A DNA stretch of 64,000 bases from Ignavibacteriaceae bacterium (GTDB lineage Bacteria > Bacteroidota > Ignavibacteria > Ignavibacteriales > Ignavibacteriaceae). Positions 1 through 9,682 of the stretch are shown piece after piece. The position numbers and the translations under genes are program-made. The notes below the pieces were generated by a model. That model saw nothing but the letters and a program-made list of their open reading frames with translations. It was not told the DNA's origin and made no database searches. Position 1 is the first letter of the stretch; every line of letters starts with the position of its first letter. The stretch spans positions 35,722 to 99,721 of the forward strand of contig JACAFB010000042.1 in the NCBI GenBank assembly GCA_013388545.1, written 5' to 3'.

Positions 1-1
1 T

Positions 2-1237
2 AATGGTGTATTGACAGGATTTGAAAGAATTGATAATACGAGAAAGAGACCATTTAATCCTGATCCTGATAAATATAAACCAAGCGAAGTAACCGGTAAA
101 CCTTCCTCAACCTATGAATTGGCTTTAACCGATCCTAACTTTAAGTTCCCGCAGGTTTGGCGTTCAAATCTGGGTGTTGATCAGAAGCTTCCGTATGGAT
201 TTATCGGAACACTTGAATTCATTTATAGTAAGGACATTAACGGATTGTATTATATCAACGCAAACCAAACCGCACCCGATGCTAATTATAATGGACCGGA
301 TAACAGACCACGCTGGACCAGTTCAAGTAAACGAAAAATCTACTCAAAGGTTGATAATGCAATTGTTCTTAAAAATCAGAATGTAGGATACTCCTGGGGT
401 ATAACTGCTGCCCTTGAGAAACCATTTGACGAAAACTGGTATTTTAAGACCGCATATAACTATGGTGTTTCTAAAAATACAGTTGACCCAGGTTCAATCG
501 CTTTTGGTTCCTGGAATAATAATCAGCACTCAGGTAATGGTAACGATCCGGGGCTTGGTTTCTCTGCTTACTCTCCCGGACATAGAATATTCGGAGCTGT
601 TTCCTATAAACTCGATTATTTTGATTTCGGTTCAACAACTTTCACTTTGTTTGTTGAAGGTTTCACACAGGGTAATGCAAGCTATACATTCTCAGGTGAT
701 ATGAACAATGACGGCGGAACAAGCAACGACCTGATTTATATTCCTAAGAACAAGGACGAAATGAACTTTGAAGAATTTAAGTTCGATAATAATACTCCAT
801 CCAATCCGGATGACGATATTACCTTTACAGTGGATGATCAAAAAAATGCCTGGGATGCCTACATTGAACAAGATGATTATCTGAAGGAAAACAGAGGCAA
901 ATACGCTGAGAGAGGTGCTGTGTTTATGCCGATGGTATTCAGAGCTGATTTCAGTATTATCCAAGATTTTTATACTGAACTCTTTTCAAAGAAAAATACT
1001 TTACAGTTTAGAATCGATATTCTCAATTTCACTAATTTACTCAGCAAAGATTGGGGCGTTGGTGATGTGTTTGTTTCCACACAGCCTCTTATCTTCAGCA
1101 AAGTTGATGCTGATGGCAAACCACTTTATAAACTGAGAAATATCGGAAGCAAACTGATCGACAAAACATATGAACCATCTGCAAGTATTAATGATGTGTT
1201 CAGAATTCAGTTAGGTATAAGATATATGTTCAACTAA
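2..1237 (+). CDS. TonB-dependent receptor, C-terminal part (5' end outside window)
   Basis: The reading frame is open back to base 2, so the gene begins before the window and only about 411 C-terminal residues are present. The sequence looks like an outer-membrane beta barrel: alternating hydrophobic/polar strands rich in Tyr, Phe, Asn and Gly, long acidic extracellular loops (near residues 240-270), and a final strand ending RIQLGIRYMFN, an aromatic C-terminal strand typical of BAM-assembled barrels. The family imports large substrates (siderophores, glycans, peptides) in a TonB-driven way; the substrate cannot be told because the plug domain is missing. A strong terminator follows directly. 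It could also be a barrel of a related OMP family without a plug. Confidence 0.75.
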   Translation, partial: NGVLTGFERIDNTRKRPFNPDPDKYKPSEVTGKPSSTYELALTDPNFKFPQVWRSNLGVDQKLPYGFIGTLEFIYSKDINGLYYINANQTAPDANYNGPDNRPRWTSSSKRKIYSKVDNAIVLKNQNVGYSWGITAALEKPFDENWYFKTAYNYGVSKNTVDPGSIAFGSWNNNQHSGNGNDPGLGFSAYSPGHRIFGAVSYKLDYFDFGSTTFTLFVEGFTQGNASYTFSGDMNNDGGTSNDLIYIPKNKDEMNFEEFKFDNNTPSNPDDDITFTVDDQKNAWDAYIEQDDYLKENRGKYAERGAVFMPMVFRADFSIIQDFYTELFSKKNTLQFRIDILNFTNLLSKDWGVGDVFVSTQPLIFSKVDADGKPLYKLRNIGSKLIDKTYEPSASINDVFRIQLGIRYMFN

Positions 1238-1251
1238 AAAGCTTTAGAGCT

Positions 1252-1287
1252 AAAAAGGCTGCCCTTAAAAGAGCAGCCTTTTTTTTG
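1252..1287. terminator. bidirectional intrinsic terminator between receptor and lepB
   Basis: A 10-bp perfect stem (AAAAGGCTGC with GCAGCCTTTT, 1253-1262 and 1273-1282) is followed by a T run on the plus strand and has a matching A run on its left, so it can end both the receptor gene and the convergent lepB transcript. Confidence 0.85.
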
Positions 1288-1308
1288 ATTATAAGTTTTT
1301 TATAAATG

Positions 1309-2259
1309 TCAGTGAAGCAGCTTCAAAACTCTGTCTAAACGAATTGAACCAATAAGCCTGAATAATTCAGAGAAGGGGATGTCTCTGTCCCACGAGAACA
1401 ATGTTATAAACGCCTGCCCAACAATCATATCGCGGGCAACAAATCCCCAGAATCTGCTGTCAAGGCTGTCATCCCTGTTATCGCCCATCATAAAGTAGTA
1501 ATCTTTTTTAAATATATATGAAGAAACAGGAATGCCTTCAATTGTAACTACATTGTTTTTAATTCCAACAACACGCTTTCCATATTCTCTATCGATAATT
1601 GTTCGCCATTGTTCTACATTGTAAATGTTTAATGGAATTTTAGAGCCTTTTCTTGGAACGACAAGAGGTCCGTAATTGTCTTCATTCCATGGCATGCCTT
1701 TAGGAAAAATTCTCGGTTCGGCAACTCCTTTGGGTGCTGGACGTAAGTAAGTACCGTATTGCCCACGGTAATATTTAATAAATGCCGGTATATGTGCTTT
1801 CTTTCCGTTAACAAAAACGACTTTATCTTTTATTTCTATAGTGTCCCCAGGCAATCCGATACACCTTTTTACATAGTTAACTCCCAGTTCAGTTGCAACA
1901 AGTTGATCACGGTCTCCTGGATATTCAAAAACAACTATATCTCCTCTTTCAGGCTGCTTAAGAGCAGGAAGCCTGAAGTAAGGAATTTCTATTTGAGTCA
2001 AAGGAATGTATTTGGGAGACGAAGATCCGTAGATGAATTTATTGACCAGGACAAAGTCACCGACAAGTATTGTGTCTTCCATACTTCCGGTTGGTATTCT
2101 TGTATTTTGTATGAAAAAAGTTATGATAAAGAATGCCGCAATTGCAGCAAATAAAAGCTGCTTGAAAAAATCTATTACTTTTTCTTTTGGTGTTTTGGGT
2201 TTCTTTTCTTCTTTAGGTTTTCTTTTAAACAGTTTTTTTATTCTTTCCCAGAAGGACAA
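1309..2259 (-). CDS. lepB: signal peptidase I
   Basis: Type I leader peptidase, a membrane-anchored protease that cleaves signal peptides on the periplasmic side. The N-terminus is a basic cytoplasmic stretch followed by one membrane segment (about residues 35-52). The catalytic Ser is S59 in PTGSMEDT and the general-base Lys is K131 in YVKRCIGLPGD; the conserved GDNRDDSLDSRFWG box lies near the C-terminus. At 316 residues it is long, with an inserted segment between the Lys box and the GDNR box, as is common in Bacteroidota. The start is TTG, chosen because AAGGAG lies 8 bases upstream; no in-frame ATG fits better. It follows gatB by about 20 bases and is probably co-transcribed with it. Confidence 0.93.
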   Translation of the reverse strand: MSFWERIKKLFKRKPKEEKKPKTPKEKVIDFFKQLLFAAIAAFFIITFFIQNTRIPTGSMEDTILVGDFVLVNKFIYGSSSPKYIPLTQIEIPYFRLPALKQPERGDIVVFEYPGDRDQLVATELGVNYVKRCIGLPGDTIEIKDKVVFVNGKKAHIPAFIKYYRGQYGTYLRPAPKGVAEPRIFPKGMPWNEDNYGPLVVPRKGSKIPLNIYNVEQWRTIIDREYGKRVVGIKNNVVTIEGIPVSSYIFKKDYYFMMGDNRDDSLDSRFWGFVARDMIVGQAFITLFSWDRDIPFSELFRLIGSIRLDRVLKLLH

Positions 2260-2280
2260 TTTATTTACTCCTTAATTTTT

Positions 2281-3717
2281 TTATTTCGAAATTCTTTTTC
2301 TTAATAAATCATTTACCAGCTTTGGATTCGCTTTGCCTTTAGTTTCTTTCATTACCTGACCAACAAAAAATCCAAAGATTTTTTCTTTTCCGGCAGCAAG
2401 TTCTTCAAATTGTTCTTTGTTATTTGCAATTACTGCTTCGATTATTTTTTGTATTTCAGATTCATCACTTAGTTGGACAAGATTTTTCTCTTTAATTATA
2501 TCAGAAGGTTTTTTATTGCTTTCAAGAATTATTGGGAAAATTTCCTTTGCAATTTTTGAGCTGATTGTTCCATCATTGATCAGATTTATCATCTCGCCAA
2601 GGTATTCAGGAGCTAATGAAAAATCAGCAATACTGATTTTCCTTTCGTTCAGGATTTTCATAACATCAACCATCACCCAATTACTTGCAGACTTAAAATC
2701 CTTGGTAGTATTTGCAACCCTTTCAAAATAATCTGCAATGGCTTTAGTTTGAGTAAGGATTTCACAATCATATTCAGGCAAGCCATATTCTGTTAAAAAT
2801 CGTTTTCTTTTTTCGTCAGGTAACTCAGGAAGAGAACTTAAAATAAGATTTTTCCATTCCTGATTGATCAATACCGGAATCAAATCTGGATCGGGGAAAT
2901 ATCTGTAGTCGTGCGCTTCTTCTTTCGATCTCATCGGATAGGCGGTTTCGTTATCGGCATTCCAAAGCAAAGTTTGCTGGATGATTTTTCCTCCGTCCTC
3001 AAGAATGTCAATCTGTCGTTCAATTTCAAAGTTTATTGCTTTTTCAACATTTCTGAATGAATTCATGTTCTTTATTTCAGTTTTAACGCCAAGTTCCTTT
3101 GAGTTCTTCAAACGGACAGAGATATTTGCGTCACACCTCAGAGAACCTTCTTCCATATTTCCATCACAGATTCCTAAATATAAAAGAATTTGCCGGATTT
3201 TATTAAGATATAAGTATGCATCCTCTGCCGATCTGAGATCGGGTTCTGAAACTATTTCAATAAGAGGGACTCCACACCTGTTTACATCGATAAGTGTGTC
3301 GGCATCCATATCATGAATTGACTTCCCGGCATCTTCTTCCATATGAATTCTTTTAATCCGGATCTCTTTACTAGTTCCATCGGATTTTGTTATTCTCAGG
3401 ACACCATCTTCGCACAATGGTTCTTCGTACTGCGAAATTTGATATCCCTTTGGAAGATCAGGATAGAAGTAATTTTTTCTTGCAAAGATAGAGCTTTTAT
3501 TTACTCTGCAATTGGTTGCAAGTCCCATAAGCATTGTAAATTCCACAACTTTTTTATTGAGCACAGGAAGAACTCCGGGATGCCCCAGGCAAACAGGGCA
3601 GGTATTTGAATTGGGTTCATTTCCAAATTTTGTAGAGCAACTGCAAAACGCCTTCGAATCTGTAAGCAATTGAGCATGGACTTCCAAGCCAATCACCGGC
3701 TCATATTTTGAATTCAT
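2281..3717 (-). CDS. gatB: Asp-tRNA(Asn)/Glu-tRNA(Gln) amidotransferase subunit B
   Basis: Subunit of the GatCAB complex that amidates misacylated Glu-tRNA(Gln)/Asp-tRNA(Asn). The N-terminus EPVIGLEVHAQL, the zinc-type cysteines CSCS...CPVC (about residues 26-46), the YRYFPDPDLIPV motif and a C-terminal YqeY-like tail (FFVGQVMKETKGKANP) are all visible. I start at ATG 3717 (478 aa). A longer frame from TTG 3741 exists, but that TTG lies inside a TATATTTG promoter -7 box, so the transcript would begin after it. gatA and gatC are not in this window. lepB follows directly. Confidence 0.95.
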   Translation of the reverse strand: MNSKYEPVIGLEVHAQLLTDSKAFCSCSTKFGNEPNSNTCPVCLGHPGVLPVLNKKVVEFTMLMGLATNCRVNKSSIFARKNYFYPDLPKGYQISQYEEPLCEDGVLRITKSDGTSKEIRIKRIHMEEDAGKSIHDMDADTLIDVNRCGVPLIEIVSEPDLRSAEDAYLYLNKIRQILLYLGICDGNMEEGSLRCDANISVRLKNSKELGVKTEIKNMNSFRNVEKAINFEIERQIDILEDGGKIIQQTLLWNADNETAYPMRSKEEAHDYRYFPDPDLIPVLINQEWKNLILSSLPELPDEKRKRFLTEYGLPEYDCEILTQTKAIADYFERVANTTKDFKSASNWVMVDVMKILNERKISIADFSLAPEYLGEMINLINDGTISSKIAKEIFPIILESNKKPSDIIKEKNLVQLSDESEIQKIIEAVIANNKEQFEELAAGKEKIFGFFVGQVMKETKGKANPKLVNDLLRKRISK

Positions 3718-3738
3718 TCTAATTAAAAAAATTTTCGA

Positions 3739-3746
3739 CAAATATA
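3739..3746 (-). promoter_or_regulatory. Bacteroidota-type -7 box TATATTTG before gatB-lepB
   Basis: On the minus strand TATATTTG matches the TAnnTTTG -7 consensus of Bacteroidota sigma factors, 21 bases before the gatB ATG. No good -33 TTTG is seen at the ideal distance, so this rests on the -7 element and position only. Confidence 0.45.
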
Positions 3747-3913
3747 TGAAAGAAGCTAAAAATTAAGAAAATGAACTTCTTTTGATGGTGAAAGTTAGTG
3801 TTATTCGGAGGATTATGTAACAATTTCTTTTTCACAAATACTATAATTAATCAAATTAAAAATGTCGAATAAATCTATTGAAACAGTCAAAAGTGTTAAT
3901 TATGTTGTAACAA

Positions 3914-4339
3914 ATGAAAAAACAGAAGAGAACATACATTATAGCTTTGTTTGCAGCAATTACATTTTTATCCTGCCGGGAAGAGATAATTACGCCCGGG
4001 AATTTTGCGGGAAACATTAATGAACCTCTTCAGTTCAGGGAACTTGATTACTACAATTTTCTAATTAACTGTAAAGATGCCACTTTTAAAGTCATTGATT
4101 TTCCTTCATTCACAACGAATCAGGCGAAAGTTTCACTCCAGCTTGATGAATATCAAAGCGGTTCCGTTTACATCAAAATTGTTGATACAGATACTTCGAT
4201 TGTCTACAAAATTTTGTTGAATGGAAATGCTGAAGAAAAGGATGTTAAGTTGAGAGGAAATATTCCCGATAAAATTGAAATGGACTTCAGAAATTTTACA
4301 GGAAATTTAAAACTGGTTTTGAATAAATACATCAATTGA
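3914..4339 (+). CDS. small predicted lipoprotein of unknown function
   Basis: A 141-residue protein starting with a basic, hydrophobic signal sequence that ends in the lipobox FLSC (Cys at about residue 21), so it is probably a lipidated envelope protein. The rest is predicted beta-rich (LQLDEYQSGSVYIKIVDTDTS) without recognised motifs. It stands alone between the divergent gatB and the pepF promoter. No Shine-Dalgarno sequence is visible. I do not recognise the family; the size suggests a single beta-sandwich domain. Confidence 0.7.
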   Translation: MKKQKRTYIIALFAAITFLSCREEIITPGNFAGNINEPLQFRELDYYNFLINCKDATFKVIDFPSFTTNQAKVSLQLDEYQSGSVYIKIVDTDTSIVYKILLNGNAEEKDVKLRGNIPDKIEMDFRNFTGNLKLVLNKYIN

Positions 4340-4381
4340 CTAAGACTTTTATCTAATTATACCTTAATCCCGCCTTTAATA

Positions 4382-4413
4382 TTGTAATATTAAAAGCCAA
4401 GCCATTATATTTG
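4382..4413 (+). promoter_or_regulatory. candidate Bacteroidota-type promoter for oligopeptidase gene
   Basis: TTG (4382-4384) and TATATTTG (4406-4413) are separated by 21 bases, matching the -33 TTTG / -7 TAnnTTTG layout of Bacteroidota. It would give a leader of roughly 125 bases before the M3 peptidase start. The -33 element overlaps an AT-rich inverted repeat at 4374-4396. Confidence 0.4.
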
Positions 4414-4544
4414 CGGGTGTTTTCGCTGAATTATCCGGGAAAATAATAGATTGGATACACTCGGGTACCCTCTAAAAAATTCTAATTAAATAAAAAAGAG
4501 AATTATAATATTTATTATCAAGCAGCATGTGAAGGAATTGAAAT

Positions 4545-6380
4545 ATGATCAAAACAGAGAAGTTTTTTTTTCATCAACCCGATGGTAGTGTTCCGAACCG
4601 CGACCAAATTGAGGAAAAATACAAGTGGGATTTAACGCAAATCTACAGAAATGATGATGAATGGGAAAAAGATTTCAACTGGGTTTCTAAGAACATAAAA
4701 GGATATAAAAAATTTGAAGGAAAATTAACAAAGAGTAAAACGGCAATTCTTGAATGTTTAAGATTTGATGACCAGGTACAAATAAAACTTGAACGGCTTT
4801 ACCTTTATGCTATGCTTTCCAAAGATAGCGATATGCGAGTTACCACATACCAGGCAATGGACGATCGGGTTAAGAATCTTTTTGCGAAAGTTATTGCTGC
4901 CAGTTCATTTATTAAGCCCGAACTTCTGAAAATACACCAGGGGAAACTACTACGATGGATAAAATCAGATAAAGGCTTAAAGCTTTATGAACATAATCTT
5001 AAAGACCTGCTGAGAGCAAAAAAACATACTCTTACATATTCTGAAGAAAAAATTCTTGCAAGGTCTCTTGAAATTTCTCAGACAGCATATCTTGCATATT
5101 CAATGTTTACCAATACCGATATTCAGTTTCCAAAAATAAAAGATGAAAGTGGAAACGAAATCGAGATGTCGCACGGCAGGTTTTATGCCGCAATGTATTC
5201 AACAAACCGGGCTTATCGGGAAAGGGCATTTAAAGCATATCTAAAACCTTATACAGAAAATATTAATACATTAACAGCTCTATTCAACGGAAACCTTAAG
5301 AATAATATTTTTCTTGCTCAATCAAGAAACTATTCCTCCGCACGTGCTGCTGCTCTGCATTATAATAATATTCCCATTGCAGTTTATGACAATCTGCTAA
5401 AAAACGTTAATATGAATCTCGGTCAGCTTCATAGATGGGCGTCCTTAAAGAAAAGAATCCTTAAGGTTAAAGAACTCAGACCATTTGATGTTTATGTATC
5501 TCTTTTTGAAAATAAGCTTGAAAGAAAATATACTTATGAAGAAGGAGTTAGTATTGTTCTAAAAGCACTTGAACCCCTTGGGAACGAGTATATTGATTCT
5601 TTGAAACTAGCATTCAACAACAGATGGATAGATGTTTACGAAACTCAGGCAAAAAGAAGCGGTGCATATTCATCCGGGACAACTTATGGAGTGCATCCAT
5701 ATGTACTTCTAAATTGGACTGATCTGCTGAATGATGTATTTACCTTAGCCCATGAGATGGGACACAATATGCATTCCTATTATACAGGAATGACTCAGCC
5801 TTATCCTTATGCTCACTACACTATTTTTCTTGCTGAAGTTGCTTCCACATTTAACGAATCTCTATTACTTGATTATTTGATTAAGAATTCTTCAAATGAA
5901 AATGAAAAGTTGTTTCTGCTTGAAAGATATCTAAACCACATTACTTCAACTTTTTACCGTCAGGTAATGTTCGCAGAATTTGAAGCCATTGTTTATGATA
6001 TGGCTGAAAAAGGTACAGCTCTTACTTCCGAAAACCTTTGCAGAATTTATAAAGATATTTACCAGAAGTACTGGGGCGAAGAAATGAAAATTGATTTTGA
6101 AGAAGAATATACCTGGGCCAGAATACCTCATTTTTATTATAACTTTTATGTTTATCAATATGCAACTGGTTTGGCTGCAGCTGAAGTGCTTGTAAAAAAG
6201 GTTAAGCAAAATGGTCAGCACGCAGTAAAAAAATATCTTAACTTTCTCAAAGCCGGAAGTTCCAAATATTCAATAGATATTTTAAGGGACGCAGGTGTTG
6301 ATATGAAATCCCCAGAGCCTGTTATTGCCGTAACCGAAAAAATGAAATTAATTCTGGATGAAATTGAAAAGTTAATATAG
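4545..6380 (+). CDS. pepF: oligoendopeptidase F-type M3 metallopeptidase
   Basis: A zinc metallo-oligopeptidase that degrades short peptides, expected in the cytoplasm. The signature HEMGHNMHSYY places the HExxH zinc ligands at H403 and H407, followed by the downstream Glu region (FLAEVASTFNE) that supplies the third ligand in M3 peptidases. The N-terminal helical portion with WDLTQIYRNDDEW matches the PepF lobe. Length 611 aa is typical for PepF (about 600). ATG 4545 is preceded by AAGGA. A candidate TATATTTG promoter lies about 130 bases upstream. There is no signal peptide. Its peptide substrates cannot be inferred from context. Confidence 0.92.
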   Translation: MIKTEKFFFHQPDGSVPNRDQIEEKYKWDLTQIYRNDDEWEKDFNWVSKNIKGYKKFEGKLTKSKTAILECLRFDDQVQIKLERLYLYAMLSKDSDMRVTTYQAMDDRVKNLFAKVIAASSFIKPELLKIHQGKLLRWIKSDKGLKLYEHNLKDLLRAKKHTLTYSEEKILARSLEISQTAYLAYSMFTNTDIQFPKIKDESGNEIEMSHGRFYAAMYSTNRAYRERAFKAYLKPYTENINTLTALFNGNLKNNIFLAQSRNYSSARAAALHYNNIPIAVYDNLLKNVNMNLGQLHRWASLKKRILKVKELRPFDVYVSLFENKLERKYTYEEGVSIVLKALEPLGNEYIDSLKLAFNNRWIDVYETQAKRSGAYSSGTTYGVHPYVLLNWTDLLNDVFTLAHEMGHNMHSYYTGMTQPYPYAHYTIFLAEVASTFNESLLLDYLIKNSSNENEKLFLLERYLNHITSTFYRQVMFAEFEAIVYDMAEKGTALTSENLCRIYKDIYQKYWGEEMKIDFEEEYTWARIPHFYYNFYVYQYATGLAAAEVLVKKVKQNGQHAVKKYLNFLKAGSSKYSIDILRDAGVDMKSPEPVIAVTEKMKLILDEIEKLI

Positions 6381-6408
6381 AAACTTTAAAAACCGTTAGA
6401 TTATCAAA

Positions 6409-7425
6409 ATGAAAGTATACTCAAAAAAAGAACTAAACGAATATAACCTCTCACTAACATATGATGATATAAGTTTAATACCGACCCAGATTTCACGAAT
6501 AAAATCACGAACAGAAACCAATACAAACATTGAATTTCTTGGATTAAATCTTGCGTTGCCAATCATTTCAAGTCCGATGGATACCGTAACAGGACTTGAG
6601 ATGGCAAAGGAGTTAGAAAGACTTGGATGTATAGGAATTGTTAACAGATTTGATTCTTCACTTGATAATATTATTAACAACCAGGGGAATGGAGATGGAA
6701 TCAGGGCTGTTTCAATTGCATTAAATACAGACGAAAAACTTATTTCAAAACTTGCTGAAAAAAAGTATTTAATTTGCATTGATACTGCAAATGCAAATAA
6801 TCTTGAAGTACTTCATAAGACTGAAGAGATCAAAAGTAAATATGATTCAAAGATTATTGTCGGCAATATAGCTCACGGCCTTACTCTGTCAGAGCTTGAA
6901 AGTGCCGGAGCGGATGCGGTAAGAGTTGGTATTGGAAGCGGTAGTGTTTGTACTACCTCGATTCAAACCGGAATAGGAATCGGTCAGGTATCATCCTTAC
7001 TTAATGTTCTTTTTGCACGTGAAGAAAAGAAACTTAAAATAAGAATTATTGCTGATGGTGGAATTAAAAGCCCGGGAGATATTGCAAAAGCAACTGCGCT
7101 GGGTGCAGATATTGTGATGCTGGGTAGAATGCTTGCGGGTACAAAAGAGACTCCGGGCGAAGTAATTAAGTACAATGGTCAGTTATGGAAAAAATATCGC
7201 GGCTCCGCATCTTTCGGAGTAAAAATGAAAAATGAATTTATTGAAGGGGAAGAAACAATGGTCCCCTACAGAGGAGTTGTAAAGAGTGTCATCGACAGTA
7301 TCTCGGATGGCTTGAAAAGTACATTAAGCTATATGAATTGCTTTAATATTGATGAACTTAAGAGAACAGAAACCTTTGCAGTACTAAGCACCAGCAGTTA
7401 CTTAGAAAGACTACCTAAAATCTGA
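6409..7425 (+). CDS. IMP dehydrogenase / GMP reductase family protein without CBS domains
   Basis: A TIM-barrel nucleotide oxidoreductase. Visible are [11 protein letters not shown] at the N-terminus, the [15 protein letters not shown] loop, the catalytic loop [11 protein letters not shown] with Cys at residue 181, [20 protein letters not shown] for phosphate binding, and a C-terminal YRGSAS...VPYRGVV flap. There is no CBS pair between the barrel strands, and the length (338 aa) is like GMP reductase rather than canonical IMPDH (about 490). The C-terminal [11 protein letters not shown] resembles GuaC. It therefore acts in guanine nucleotide interconversion; whether it oxidises IMP or reduces GMP is not decided by sequence reading alone. 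It is convergent with copA, 5 bases apart. Confidence 0.8.
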   Translation: MKVYSKKELNEYNLSLTYDDISLIPTQISRIKSRTETNTNIEFLGLNLALPIISSPMDTVTGLEMAKELERLGCIGIVNRFDSSLDNIINNQGNGDGIRAVSIALNTDEKLISKLAEKKYLICIDTANANNLEVLHKTEEIKSKYDSKIIVGNIAHGLTLSELESAGADAVRVGIGSGSVCTTSIQTGIGIGQVSSLLNVLFAREEKKLKIRIIADGGIKSPGDIAKATALGADIVMLGRMLAGTKETPGEVIKYNGQLWKKYRGSASFGVKMKNEFIEGEETMVPYRGVVKSVIDSISDGLKSTLSYMNCFNIDELKRTETFAVLSTSSYLERLPKI

Positions 7426-7430
7426 AATAA

Positions 7431-9677
7431 TCAGAGTTTAATTTTCTTTAAACGTAAAGAATTACTAACAACCGATACTGAGCTTAAAGACATCGCCAGA
7501 GCTGCAAACATTGGATTGAGTAATCCTATCGCTGCCAAGGGTATGCCTATCACGTTATAAATAAATGCCCAGAATAGATTCTGCTTTATTGTCTTTATAG
7601 TTTCTCTCGAAATTTTTATTGCTTTTGAAACTCCGGCTAAATCTCCATTCATTAAGATAATTTGTGCAGTTTCGATTGCGACATCTGTCCCGGTTCCTAT
7701 TGCAATTCCAACATCACTTTCTGCCAGAGCAGGTGCATCATTTATTCCATCACCAACCATAGCAGTGAATTTTCCTGATTTTTTATAGTTCCTTACAAAA
7801 TAACATTTATCTGCCGGTAAAATTTCAGGCTTGAACTCATCCACAGAAACTTTTTTAGCTATTGTTTCAGCAACCGTATAATTATCACCTGTCAGCATTA
7901 CTGTTTTGATGTTCATTTCTTTTATTTCTTTGATTGCATCGATTGAAGTTTCTTTAATGGGATCTTCGATTATGAATAAGCCCATGAGCTTATAATCTAC
8001 TGAAATTGTAATAATTGTTTTGCTAAATAGATCATTTTCATTCATAAAACTTTTAAGTGGACTAATATCAACTCCGGCTTCTCTTTGAAAATTAACATTG
8101 CCGATTAAAACAATTTTCTCCTCAATTGTTCCTTTAACTCCAAATCCTAAAACATTTTCAAAATTGTCCACATCATAAAAATTAATTTTTCTTTCACTTG
8201 CAAAATCAATAATAGCCTTGGCAAATGGGTGTTCAGATTTCCTTTCAACACTTGCTGCAAATGAAATGATTTTGTCTTCATCCTCTTCAAGAGCAATGAA
8301 ATTGGTTACTGAGGGTTTGCCTTTTGTTATGGTTCCTGTTTTATCGAAAACAATTGTGTCAATCTTATAAGCAGATTCAAGGCTTTCAGCATCTTTTATC
8401 ATAATGCCATTTTCTGCGGCCAGACCAGTTCCAACAATTATTGCAGTTGGTGTTGCAAGTCCAAGTGCACAGGGACAAGCAATTATTAAAACAGCAACAA
8501 AGTTCAGTAATGCTGCAGAAAGTGAATTACTCTCAGGAATAAACATCCAGAAAAGAAAAGTGATAACAGCAATAATGATTACAACCGGTACAAAAATGGC
8601 TGCAGTTTTATCGGCTAATCTTTGTATCGGAGCTTTTGAGCCCTGAGCTTCTTCAACCATTGAAATTATTTTCCCTAAAACCGAATTTTTTCCAATAGCG
8701 GAAACTCTATATTCAAGATATCCTGTGGTATTGATGGTTCCTCCGGTTATTTCCGAACTTGCTTTTTTTTCAACTGGAAGACTTTCTCCCGTGATCATTG
8801 ATTCATCAATAAACGCCTTCCCCGAGGTTACAATTCCATCAGCAGGGAGTCTTGAACCTGATTTTACGATTACTATGTCACCTATTTGTAATTCATCAAT
8901 AGGAATTTCTTTTTCATCACCATTTATTTTGATCAGTGCAAGTGTTGGTTTAAGCTCAAGTAATTTCTTAATAGTCGAATTTGTTCTTCCCTTCGCCCGG
9001 CTCTCCAGCCATCTTCCCATTAAAATCAGAGTAATTATTGTTGCAGAAGTATCAAAGTAAACATTCGAATGAGAATCATTTCCAATTAGCTCCGGGAAAA
9101 GAGTGACAAGTAAACTGTATAAAAAAGCAGCACCTGTTCCGATGGCTACCAGAGAATTCATATCCGCTTGAAATTTTTTAAGGTTTTTCCAGGCGATAGT
9201 GAAAAACCTCTTTCCGGGCAAAAACATTATTGGTGAAGTAAGTATGAGTAAGATTTTATTCAGCTGTTGAGCAGACAATTGCACTAATTCATAGAAAGAT
9301 TCTGACATTGATGCCATGCTTATCAGAAAAACCGGAATTGTAAGTGTAAGCGCTAAAAGAAAGTCTTTTTTAAGTTCTATCTCGTAGGTCGATTTAATTT
9401 CTTTACCGGTACTGAATTCAGGTAAATCCTTGTTATTCTTTTTTACAGACGACAAATCAATTTTGTATCCGGCCTCTTCAATTACTTGTTGAATTTCTAA
9501 AAAGTTAATTTTATCTAAATTAACTTTAAGTGTTGCTTTTTCAGTTGCAAGGTTAACATTTACTTCGGAAATTCCTTCAACTTTTCCAAGAGCTTTTTCG
9601 ACTCTTGCAACACATCTTGCACAAGTCATTCCCTCGACAGGAAGTGATATAATAGAAATGTCAGATTTTTTATTCAT
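7431..9677 (-). CDS. copA: copper-translocating P1B-type ATPase
   Basis: An inner-membrane Cu(+)-exporting ATPase. One N-terminal heavy-metal-associated domain carries GMTCARC (Cys19, Cys22). This is followed by membrane helices, the TGES actuator motif (MITGESLPVEKK), the intramembrane CPCALG metal site, the phosphorylation motif DKTGTITKG, the SEHP nucleotide-binding motif and GDGINDAPAL. At 748 aa it has one HMA domain rather than two. The CPC motif is typical of the Cu(I)/Ag(I) subgroup. The small metallochaperone gene lies 5 bases upstream on the same strand, so the pair is an operon for copper efflux. No CueR- or CopY-type regulator is adjacent. Confidence 0.93.
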   Translation of the reverse strand: MNKKSDISIISLPVEGMTCARCVARVEKALGKVEGISEVNVNLATEKATLKVNLDKINFLEIQQVIEEAGYKIDLSSVKKNNKDLPEFSTGKEIKSTYEIELKKDFLLALTLTIPVFLISMASMSESFYELVQLSAQQLNKILLILTSPIMFLPGKRFFTIAWKNLKKFQADMNSLVAIGTGAAFLYSLLVTLFPELIGNDSHSNVYFDTSATIITLILMGRWLESRAKGRTNSTIKKLLELKPTLALIKINGDEKEIPIDELQIGDIVIVKSGSRLPADGIVTSGKAFIDESMITGESLPVEKKASSEITGGTINTTGYLEYRVSAIGKNSVLGKIISMVEEAQGSKAPIQRLADKTAAIFVPVVIIIAVITFLFWMFIPESNSLSAALLNFVAVLIIACPCALGLATPTAIIVGTGLAAENGIMIKDAESLESAYKIDTIVFDKTGTITKGKPSVTNFIALEEDEDKIISFAASVERKSEHPFAKAIIDFASERKINFYDVDNFENVLGFGVKGTIEEKIVLIGNVNFQREAGVDISPLKSFMNENDLFSKTIITISVDYKLMGLFIIEDPIKETSIDAIKEIKEMNIKTVMLTGDNYTVAETIAKKVSVDEFKPEILPADKCYFVRNYKKSGKFTAMVGDGINDAPALAESDVGIAIGTGTDVAIETAQIILMNGDLAGVSKAIKISRETIKTIKQNLFWAFIYNVIGIPLAAIGLLNPMFAALAMSLSSVSVVSNSLRLKKIKL

Positions 9678-9682
9678 TGAAG

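Noticed and set aside
1759..2154. 131-codon frame antisense to lepB
   Set aside because: Overlaps the conserved signal-peptidase boxes; no ribosome site or recognisable domain.
4374..4396. AT-rich inverted repeat CTTTAATATT/AATATTAAAAG as a terminator
   Set aside because: The stem is almost only A/T and no T run follows; it overlaps a better-supported promoter.
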